Assembly (NCBI GenBank): GCA_032718475.1
Contig: JAUCBJ010005670.1
Coordinates: 1-43,153, forward strand
DNA from: Nemertoderma westbladi
Lineage: Eukaryota > Xenacoelomorpha > Nemertodermatida > Nemertodermatidae
Direction of reading: 5' to 3'
Length of the DNA stretch: 43,153 bases
Made by a program: the position numbers and the translations under genes. The notes under the pieces were generated by a model. That model saw nothing but the letters and a program-made list of their open reading frames with translations. It ran no database searches and was not told where the DNA came from. Below are positions 11,456 to 19,339 of this stretch, one piece after another (the first letter of the stretch is position 1; every line of letters starts with the position of its first letter).

Positions 11456-11615
11456 TTGAAAAAATGAGAAAGCGCGTCACCGGGGGTTGACAGAGTGAAT
11501 GTCAGGGGCAAGTGGCTGAACTGGATAGCGCTACTGATGAGGCCTGATAGGCTGAAACGTACTGTACGTATAGCGCTGGTTCAACCCCCGGTGAGGCGCT
11601 TTCTCATTTTTTTCC
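11456..11615. repeat. Palindrome enclosing the hammerhead ribozyme
   Basis: The left arm 11456-11490 (ending CACCGGGGGTTGA) is the reverse complement of the right arm 11581-11615 (starting TCAACCCCCGGTG), with one mismatch in about 34 bp. The roughly 90 bp between the arms contains the hammerhead. The arms carry the A-rich/T-rich ends and the AGAAAGCGC / GCGCTTTCT blocks. It could be the core of a small ribozyme-bearing retroelement or a MITE. Flanking target duplication was not identified. Confidence 0.85.
11517..11583 (+). ncRNA. Hammerhead ribozyme, type I
   Basis: All conserved elements are present in order. The outer part of stem I is TGAAC (11517-11521) with GTTCA (11579-11583), with an asymmetric internal loop of TGGAT opposite G. 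The inner part is AGCGCTA (11527-11533) with TAGCGCT (11571-11577). The catalytic box CTGATGA is at 11534-11540, and stem II is GGCCT/AGGCT with a GAT loop. GAAA is at 11554-11557. Stem III is ACGTA/TACGT with a CTG loop, its first pair being A15.1-U16.1. The scissile site would follow GUA at 11570. The open stem I makes this type I, as in hammerheads of animal retroelements. The internal loop in stem I is where loop-loop contacts with stem II normally form. It should self-cleave if transcribed from the + strand. Confidence 0.85.
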
Positions 11616-11889
11616 ATTTTTGAACACATTCATAATTTTACCATTTAAATACAGTATATTCCCGTTCAGCATCCCAGAAACCTACATACTGTATACTGTA
11701 AGCTCATAACTCAAGGTTGATTTAGTGATGATTTGTAATTATAAAATTTGCACTACTTGTTTTTTTAGTCTTTCTTTTGTTAACCAGCTCCTTTCCCTTA
11801 ATGCTTTAAATTTAATTAAGTTTTTAAAGAACTGTAAACACTTACCGGTATTTGGTGCCTACAGTCATTTTTGCGATGACAATGACCTA

Positions 11890-14596
11890 TAGTCCGCTAC
11901 TACTACTACTACTAGGATCGGCATGCTGCATTGCAGCTGCATTTTTAAGAATGCTGTGCCGGCTTGTCAACAAAATTGCACCGCCACAACTCCCTATCAC
12001 CCATGACATTTGCTAGATCATCCGCATCTTTAAGGCCAGTGTCCTTTAAGATGCGTCTCAAGAAAGTCATGGGCTGTCCACCATGCTTATTTACTCCATG
12101 AGGCTGCCAAAGTACAAGATTATGCACTGGCTGGTCCTCACGGCGAAAGCAATGTCCTGCAAAGCGGAGGCGATTTTGTTCTAGTGTCAAGCTTGGGGGA
12201 ACCAATGAGACACCTCCAATGTTATATAGTGTCTGGTTGGAGATGTGTGCATTGTACTTGACACAATGTACCCGGCGTAGCATTCTTGTGAATGTGCCAT
12301 CCAGAGATTTGGTGTCCTCAGCAGTTAGAGCCCAGCATGGACTCCCGTAGAGGAGTACTGGAACTACTGCTGCTCTAAATAATCGGACCTTAAGTTTCCG
12401 ATTAATTCTAGGTGACTTCCAAATCCTGGAAAGCCTATTCAAGGCTGCCCATGCCTCTCCCTTACGTATTCGAAGGTCCTCACCTGACTTCCGGATCCAT
12501 GATCCCAGGTAACAGAAGTCATCCACATGCTCAAGCATACCATCCTTTGAGCTTATGCTCATCCGATCAGAGACTTGCTGAGGACTTTCAAAGTTAACTG
12601 TCAGAATTTTGGTCTTTCTGGAGTTAATAAAAAGACCAACACTAGAAGCAGCATGTTCTAATGAGCTGAGGAGCCGCTGGGCTCCCTCTAATGATTCTGA
12701 GAGTACTCCTAAGTCATCAGCAAAGTCTAGATCAGTTAGGTACTTGGCAGGATTTCCTCGACTTCTGGAGCCAGTAGGTGGAGTTATCATCACCCCATCA
12801 TCATTATGATGATCTAAGGACATGCGTAGAACATAGTCAACCACAATAATGAACAAGAATGGTGCAAGTGTGTCTCCTTGGAGGACGCCCCATAACACTT
12901 GAAATGGTTCTGTGTCACCGTCAACAGTAGACACAAATGTTGTCGAACCATCGTATACTGATCTGATTGCTGCAATAATTTCATCAGGAATCCCATATAA
13001 TGAAAGTATGCTGAACATACGTGAGCGAGAGACTGAATCAAAGGCCTTGAAGAAGTCAACAAAGATAACAGCCAGATGCCTGTCTTTCTTTTTTGATAAC
13101 TCTTCAATTATCCTTCTAAGTGCCAAAATGGGCTCCATGGTCCCACGACCTTTACGGAACCCATTCTGATTTCCACGTAGCAGTCTCTCAATGGGATCCC
13201 TGATGCGATTTAATAGAATTCTATTGTATAGTTTTGCAGCAATCGAGATCAATGAGATTCCCCGAAAAGAACCATAGAGTGTTAGGTTGCCCTTCTTGGG
13301 AACTGGCACCAACTTATTTGTTTTCATTTCTTGTGGGACTCTTGTTGTACGGTACATGTCTACTATGATGGGATAGATGAGCTTTAAACACTCAGGTATT
13401 TTAAAGACCTCAGGGGGAACACCATCTACTCCACTGGCACGATTGGTCTTAATGCTCTTTGCAGCAGCCTTCACTTCTGCAAAGGAGATATCGCCAATGG
13501 GAATATCTGGGAGTACAGACTCAGACACTTTTACTTCTATAAAGTTATCAGGCAATACCCTGTCATTATTGAGGAGCTTTTCAAAGTGGGCTTTCCAACC
13601 ATTGAGGCGATTGGCTGGTGATTCAGCCTTAACCTTGGTGGTTGGTTGGCTTTTCCGCCCAGTAAGCAGATTGATCGATTTCCATGCCTGGGATGATTGC
13701 CTGCTGTCGTCAGCATCATTGATGGCATCAACCTGTTGGTTTATTAGCTCCTGTAGATTAACAGAGTACTGCCTGTTCAGGGACCTAGATGCAGCTTTAA
13801 CTGCATTCTTGGCCGCTGTAGTCTGTTTGAGTCGGGACTCTTTCTGCGCCTTATGAAGGTCATTTCGGCACTTCTGAATTTTGTTGTCAGTCCAGGGGGC
13901 CCTTTTCCTGTTTCGAGGGTATACAGGAACTGTTTCTGCAGCTGCTAACTTAACTGCTTCTGTAAAGGCAGTATAGCCCTCACAGTGATCTGCCGCCTCA
14001 GAGGCAAGAGCCTCATACCTGTTGCTCAGCTGTAGTGTGAAGCTGGATCTCACACTTGGCTGTTGCAACAGAGAGGACCAGTCATGCCGTGGCAAGGCAG
14101 ATTTCGTTGTTCTGCTAGCACGCAGACTAAGTCTTACCTTGGCCACAATAAGGCGGTGATCACTGGAGAAGGGTCGAAGTGTAAATGCATTACAGTCTTG
14201 TATAGAGCTCCTGTATTTCCTACGAAACAGAATATGGTCTATCTGGGACTTGTGACCACTGGGTCCACTATGAGTCCATAGCTTTCCAGTTCGCTTCTTG
14301 AACTGGGTTCCAGCCGAAAACAATCCATTTCCAGAGATAAAATCCTGAAGATGGACAGAATTTCGGTTAACACTATTGCTATAGACCCAGGGCGATGTAG
14401 GTGATTGATGCAGACTTGCATTAAAGTCTCCCAGGAATGTTAAGAATGCATGCTGATCCACTCCATCAGTTGCTGCTTGTAGATTGTGGTAGAAATTTTC
14501 CACCTCCTCTACAGGGGCAACACTAGTTGGAGAGTAGCACACAATCAGAACCACCTTAGGAAACTTCTTAGCCAGTCTTCCAGAACTAGTCCGCTA
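11890..14596 (-). mobile_element. LINE (non-LTR retrotransposon), copy A, with candidate target-site duplication
   Basis: A 5'-truncated LINE inserted on the minus strand. The 3' end in element sense reads CTGCAATGCAGCATGCCGATCC followed by a (TAG)n tail. TAGTCCGCTA occurs at both edges (11890-11899 and 14587-14596) and is a plausible 10-bp target-site duplication. The insertion point then explains why the frame stops just above 14586. A short simple-sequence 3' tail in place of poly(A) is typical of RTE, CR1 and L2 clades, and the C-terminal domain looks RTE-like to me, but clade assignment needs a tree. The element lacks the start of its endonuclease and so cannot be autonomous. Confidence 0.85.
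11945..14593 (-). pseudogene. 5'-truncated LINE ORF2-like: endonuclease (partial), reverse transcriptase, C-terminal domain
   Basis: The frame is open for about 880 codons but has no ATG start of its own: it enters from the truncated edge and reads ...LAKKFPKVVLIVCYSPTS. In order it holds the second half of an APE-type endonuclease (GDFNAS, QIDHILF, SSDHRLI), then a connector and a reverse transcriptase. The RT shows FRGISLIS, GFRKGRGT, the F-VDF-KAFDSV box with the first catalytic Asp, and the LDFADDLGVL box, which is the FADD form of YxDD. The C-terminal tail has a Cys/His pair (RLRFAGHCFRRE) and ends DRELWRCNFVDKP. The RT core appears intact. The N-terminal half of the endonuclease, including its first catalytic Asn and Glu, is missing. 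The lack of stops over 2.6 kb points to a fairly recent insertion. Confidence 0.9.
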
Positions 14597-16588
14597 GGGG
14601 GTGCATGACCTGTCTGTGGTTCCAATAACACTGGAAGTCAATGCTCCCATACCTCGCAACCATTGGCGGTTAGAGACTCAGTGTCCATGGAAACGTTTAA
14701 ACACCAAATGAAGGCGTAATTTCTAGACAATCGTCTATGGTAGCGACTATCGTCTAGCGACCGATACCACGCCCTTACTTGCCCACAGAACCCCCCTTTA
14801 TCAACTCTAACCAACCTCTAGCTACCTTATATATTTTTTTTATTATTTAAGAATTAAATTAAATATATTTTAAAGTATTGGTGATTTACCCCGACTGGGG
14901 GTGTATAGATTAACTTAATTTATAGACAAACTGGCAGTGGGGGGGGGGGGGGGGGGTAATCAACGAAGGTGGGCTCGCCCACTAATTTAACTTAAGGAAA
15001 GGGCCAATTTCAGGTAGCGTGTAATTAATTATTGGGGCGATTTTCATTCTAATAACAGTTTTATTTATGAACGTGTTGCCCTATTTTTAATTAAAGACGC
15101 AGGCCTACTTACTGTACTTACTTAGCCAGAGTTATTATATCCATCACATGCCGCTTATTGGTGCATGTTTGTTTATACGGTATGTACCGGTACAATGTTT
15201 ATAAAAACTTCAACTTCCACTAATTTTAACTGCCATGCAAAGGTTGATACAGACATCGTGCTGCGCGAAGTGCCCACGCAGTATTTGTGGTTCGTTTTAT
15301 TTATAGCTTTCCGACTAATTTTCAGGAGCAGTTTCTACCTCTGTAATAGAGTTTCCAGTAATGCCAGCATCATCATCACAGCTTAGGTACGATGACAAAG
15401 ACATGATTGATTAGATTGATCTGTACAGTATAAGCACCGTTTCCTCGTCTTGCAAATATTTAAATAATAAAATATGAGTAATATTGAATTTACCTTTTTT
15501 ACTGCTAATTTACTTTACCCTTTTGCTGCTATTTTACTCTTATGTCTTTCTGTGTACTGCGCACTGCTGGGGGGTGGCTACTGACCGGACCCTCTAAATA
15601 CCGTATTGAAGCTGTATATTTGATTTATATTTGATTTATATTTTACTTGTGTATTATTGACCGGACCCTTATTACCTAAACTTTGTGACCTCACACATAA
15701 TAATTGTAACATGTGTTAACTATCGTTTATTGTCACCAACACGCCTCTATAACCTGCTCCTTTACTAACCTGCTCCCTTAAGGGGGGTTTACTAATTAAC
15801 TAAAAAATTTCTTCCCCTTATTTAGGAGACTCAATTATACCCAAATTTATTGACATTTGGTACACATGCGTATACAATACTGTAGGTGGATAAAATTTTT
15901 TTTAAAAATAAATTAACAAAATTTATGCAATACAATTTTAAAATGCAAAGGCTCTTAGAGGGATGGTCATCATGTGCTCAAAATTTCATAATTTGTACAC
16001 AATGGCATGCTAAATCGACTCTATGACCGTAATTTTGATAAATGCTCAAGTTCAAAAATTATTTAAAAATACCGGATTTTTTTATGCAATATTTTAGCAA
16101 TACTGTACATCATGTATCTTTTACGGATTTTTGTATTTTTGACCAAAAATTGACACATTTTGTTAAATACAGTATTTCAGCTACAACAATGAAAATAAAA
16201 AAAGTGGTCATAGGGGGTGTTAAGCATAGGGGTTGTCACCCAGTCACCATTCATGCCAAACTTTACACGAATTCGTTCAATTTTGGAAAAGCCATTTGGG
16301 TAGAAACATTTGAAACATTTGGGTAGAATGAAAGCTTTTTGTTATATTTTGGCAGACAAACAGTCAGAAACACTATCCCGGACAGACACTTTTCAGAGAC
16401 ACTTACAAAGAGTACGTAACTTCTGTACTGACTACAGAACTAATATTATTTAGAAGGCCTACTACCGGTAGCTATTATCACTGTCAACTGGAAATGGAAA
16501 ACCTTTATACTACCGGAACCCCTACTATGCTGTAGTGTAGTACAGTAGCTCATAGCTTGACCTTCTCTGCTTCTGTAGGTAGTACTGA
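14597..16588. other. Intergenic region between LINE and Merlin element
   Basis: No gene supported. It contains a palindromic block near 14725-14765 (repeated TATCGTCTA-type motifs), an 18-base G run at 14939-14956 and a 21-bp sequence at about 14888 (TTTACCCCGACTGGGGGTGTA). That sequence recurs inverted with one mismatch inside the Merlin element at about 17953. A reverse-oriented fragment of the poly(G) repeat family lies near 15755-15790 (AACCTGCTCC). The + strand frames at 15165 and 16042 show no domain. Confidence 0.5.
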
Positions 16589-16760
16589 AGTAGGCCTGGT
16601 ATTAGTACGTTTGAACGACACTAGCCAAACAATCATGAAATCAGATAGAAACTGATAAAAATTGTTACCGGTAGCGGTACCGGTATAGCAGTACTGTATT
16701 GTTAGGCCTACTGCTGTACTGTTACTTACTGTACTGGCCTACTGTTAGTATACTGTACTC

Positions 16761-17735
16761 ATGACTATGGGTGAATTAAATTTCATTGAGATTGGGAAAC
16801 TTATCGAGACTGAGGAGCGCGCTATTGAGTTTGCTCAAAGCGTGGAGCTTCTCCCCCGAACTCTACAACCAAATGGGCAACCAACCCTACGTCTTTGTCC
16901 TTTTCCGGGTTGTACTGCGCAAGCTAAAATTACGCTGGTGAAGGACAGGGGATTCATGCGGCTTGTTTGGCGTTGCTCCGGTGCAAATAAGCACAAGCGA
17001 ACTGCACGTTCTGGAACGTGGTTTGAGAAGAGTCGATTCGAGGTTCGGCAGATTCTGGCCATCTCGTATTCGTTTGCTCTCGATGTTCGAATGCGTACTG
17101 CACATCTGTTGCTAGGCGACATTGTTGGGGTGTAAGGCAATGGATCCCTTGTCGACTGGTACAATTTTATTAGAGAATTAATGTACCGCGATCAAGAGGA
17201 GTCAGAGCCAATGGGTGGACCAGGACATATTGTCCAAATCGACGAGACGCTATTACGGGGAAAACGCAAGAGGAGCACCAACAACCGAGGTCGTTTGCTT
17301 GGTGGGGACCACTTTCCGTCATCCCGATCTAATTATGGGACGACAGTGGATGGGCCGTGGGTGTTTGGACTGGTATGGAAACGTCCAGATAATAAAGTCG
17401 ACATCCGCCTCTACCACGTTTTGCATCGTGATGCAGACACCCTCCGTCCTATCCGTCCAAACGCCACAAACCCGTGGTCTGCTACCAATGGAACAGGGAC
17501 CTACATACACGAAACCGTCAACCATTCGGTAGAGTGGGTGAGTGCGACTGGCACCCACACTCAACGTATAGAGTCGATGTGGGGCCACTTAAAGACGTCA
17601 GTCATCCGCAATAAGAAATGCACAACACCGCAACTTATTGCTGGCCACCTGGCAGAATTTCGGTGGAGACTTTTAAATCGCGACCGACCTATCTCAAATC
17701 TCCTTGCACTTTTCAAACATTACTACCATTGCTGA
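16761..17735 (+). pseudogene. Merlin-type transposase, interrupted by an in-frame stop
   Basis: Two frames in the same phase (16761-17135 and 17181-17735) read as one protein with a TAA at 17133-17135, between GDIVGV and GNGSLVDWYNFIREL. The N-terminal part has a zinc-ribbon-like region (RLCPFPGC near residues 45-51, then WRC near 70-72) followed by SGTWFEKS. The C-terminal part has the transposase core: IVQIDETLLRGKRKR with the first catalytic Asp, GPWVFGLVW, YHVLHRDADTL, YIHETVNHSVEWV and THTQRIESMWGHLK with the expected third acidic residue. The segment that should carry the second catalytic Asp (SDxWxAY in relatives) reads NPWSATNGTG and has no Asp, apparently through small indels. The stop and the lost Asp argue that this copy is inactive, though mobilisable in trans. 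Confidence 0.88.
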
Positions 17736-17756
17736 ATGTCTATACTGTACCTTATA

Positions 17757-17890
17757 CCTTAACCAACCCAAACGGCCCTTTTCAGGCCAACTACTGTATA
17801 CGACCTGACTTCAACCCAAACGGCCCTTTTCAGGGCCAACTACTGTACGACCTGACTTAACCAACCCAAACGGCCCTTTTCAGGGCCAAT
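17757..17890 (+). promoter_or_regulatory. Three tandem histone-type mRNA 3' stem-loops
   Basis: A 48-50 bp unit (CCAACCCAAAC + stem-loop + AACTACTGTA...CGACCTGACTT) is repeated three times, just after the transposase stop. Copies 2 and 3 (17822-17837 and 17872-17887) carry GGCCCTTTTCAGGGCC, a 6-bp stem with a TTTC loop, preceded by CCAAAC. This matches the replication-dependent histone mRNA 3' stem-loop consensus bound by SLBP. Copy 1 (17774-17788) lacks one base in the 3' arm. No clear purine-rich histone downstream element was seen. An AATAAA lies at 17897-17902, 10 bp after the last hairpin, so cleavage and polyadenylation is also possible. Confidence 0.75.
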
Positions 17891-18419
17891 ATATGAAATA
17901 AACAACCGTATCGCAACAGCGTTATTAGCTTGTAATATTTTTTTACAATAAGATACACCCTCAGTCGGGGTAAATATTAATTATAATGTATGTACGGTAG
18001 ACTGTAATTAAGATTACCTACGCGCATAGTAAATCGTAATTAAATTAATAGATTAAGCTAAAATATTACATAATTAAGCTAGTAAATAATAGTAATAGTA
18101 GTAGTAAGTAATATAGATTAAAATAGTACATTCCCTTCAAAGAACTTAATAAATAATACCCATGCAATCCGCAAGGTGGTGCACAATACTGCTATACCGG
18201 TACCGGTACCATTATTCATCTGATTTTAGGCTTGTTTGGCTAGTGTCGTTCAAACGTACTAATACCAGTAGGCCTTGATTATTACAGTATTACAGTTCCT
18301 GAGTTTCGTCAGTAGGTATTACTGTATTACATAGGCCTAGATATTACTTGTATGTCTGATGTCTGACAGACAGACTGACTGACAGTATTTCTTAGTTCAG
18401 TTTCAGTATTTGTAGCACG

Positions 18420-18968
18420 ATGACTTCAAGAGGTAAATCTGAGACTGAGAAACTGAAGAAAAACCTTGAGGATCAAATTGACCGACTTATGAGGGAACTT
18501 AAGGATATCGAGGAATCCAAAGATGAACTGGAGGAAGAAGAATACGACGAATCGAAAAGGGAAGCAATAGATCAGCTGAAAGAACTTCAACAGAGTTTAG
18601 AGAAAATGGCTAAAGGAGATATTAGCCTCGTAGATGATCTCAGTTCCATTCAATTAGCCATTCAAGCCGCTATATCCGAAGCGTTTAAAACTCCGGAAGT
18701 TATACAGATGTTCGCCAAGAAACAACCAGGCCAGTTGCGACAACGACTTGCGCAAATAGACAGAGACCACACGCTCAGCAAACTGTCCCCAACGGTCGCT
18801 AAGCAACAGAAGACTGAGATCTTAACAGCGTTGCAGAGACTCGGGGACGCATTGACTCCGGATGAGTTGGGATTCCTGCAGGAGAACGACAACGAGTTGC
18901 TGCGGCAGTTCCGGTCCGCCGGCGACGGGAGTATCCGGGAGGATAAACTCCGTTCAATCGCGAAATAA
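18420..18968 (+). CDS. LZIC: LZIC, leucine zipper and ICAT-homology protein
   Basis: A complete single-exon frame of 182 residues (vertebrate LZIC about 190). Residues 1-70 are a charged coiled coil beginning MTSRGKSETEKLKKNLEDQ, very close to the vertebrate start. A conserved block follows with AIQAAISEAFKTPEVI and FAKKQPGQLRQRLAQIDRD (about 81-118). The C-terminal ICAT-homology part, with QQKTEILTALQRLGDALT, lies at about 128-148. ICAT-type domains bind beta-catenin in related proteins; whether LZIC does is uncertain, and vertebrate work has linked it to cell-cycle or DNA-damage responses. The ATG is the natural start by alignment. The C-terminus is shorter and diverged. A Merlin transposon ends 145 bp upstream and a palindromic minisatellite begins about 8 bp after the stop, so both UTRs are invaded by repeats. 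Confidence 0.95.
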   Translation: MTSRGKSETEKLKKNLEDQIDRLMRELKDIEESKDELEEEEYDESKREAIDQLKELQQSLEKMAKGDISLVDDLSSIQLAIQAAISEAFKTPEVIQMFAKKQPGQLRQRLAQIDRDHTLSKLSPTVAKQQKTEILTALQRLGDALTPDELGFLQENDNELLRQFRSAGDGSIREDKLRSIAK

Positions 18969-18974
18969 TAGCCC

Positions 18975-19335
18975 GGAAGCTCACGGACACCCGAAGTAGC
19001 AAATACTTCCGGTAACGGGAAACCCACGGACACCCGGAAGTAGTAAATAGGCCTACTTCCGGAAACTGACGGATACCCGGAAGTAGTAAATACTTCCGGT
19101 AACCGGAAACCCACGGATACCCGGAAGTAGTAAATACTTCCGGTATCCGGAAACCCATGGACACCCGGAAGTAGTAAATACTTCCGGTAACCGGAAACCC
19201 ACGGACACCCGAAAGTAGTAAATACTTCCGGTAACCGGAACCACACGGTCGGACACCTTGTCGTAGTAAATACTTCCGGTAACCGGAAATTCACGGACAC
19301 CCGGAAATAGTAAATAATTCCGGTAACCGGAACCA
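18975..19335 (+). repeat. 44-bp palindrome-rich minisatellite (8 copies) after LZIC
   Basis: Eight units of about 44 bp begin almost at the LZIC stop and would form its 3' UTR. Each unit contains CCGGAAGTA-GTAAA-TACTTCCGG (9-bp arms) and TTCCGGTAACCGGAA, so the array could fold into a series of hairpins in RNA or cruciforms in DNA. ACCGGAAGT is also the ETS-family core recognition sequence, present in both orientations. Unit 2 has AGGCCT inserted in the hairpin. Frames on the minus strand through the array are by-products. Confidence 0.9.
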
Positions 19336-19339
19336 CTAT

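Larger units (their letters stand above)
16589..18275 (+). mobile_element. Merlin-like (IS1595/IS1016-related) DNA transposon, full length with TSD
   Basis: The 9-bp direct repeat AGTAGGCCT occurs at 16589-16597 and 18267-18275. Immediately inside lie terminal inverted repeats starting GGTATTAGTACG, perfect for 35 bp (16598-16632 against 18232-18266). They continue imperfectly to about 100 bp, with ATCAGAT and a block ending GGTACCGGTATAGCAGTA shared. The element is 1,669 bp without the duplications. An 8-9 bp duplication, ends in GG and an IS1595-type transposase are the hallmarks of the Merlin superfamily. The AGGCCT inside the duplication belongs to the host. Near-identical ends suggest recent movement, though the transposase copy is damaged. 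The right end is 145 bp upstream of the LZIC start codon. Confidence 0.9.

Noticed and set aside
12412-13856. Plus-strand frames inside the LINE
   Set aside because: They are antisense shadows of the reverse-transcriptase frame, with no recognisable domains.
16761-17735. Bacterial insertion sequence or contamination, because the transposase is IS1595-like
   Set aside because: It lies within an element with a 9-bp duplication of host-type sequence, in eukaryotic DNA. Merlin transposons are the known eukaryotic relatives of that family.
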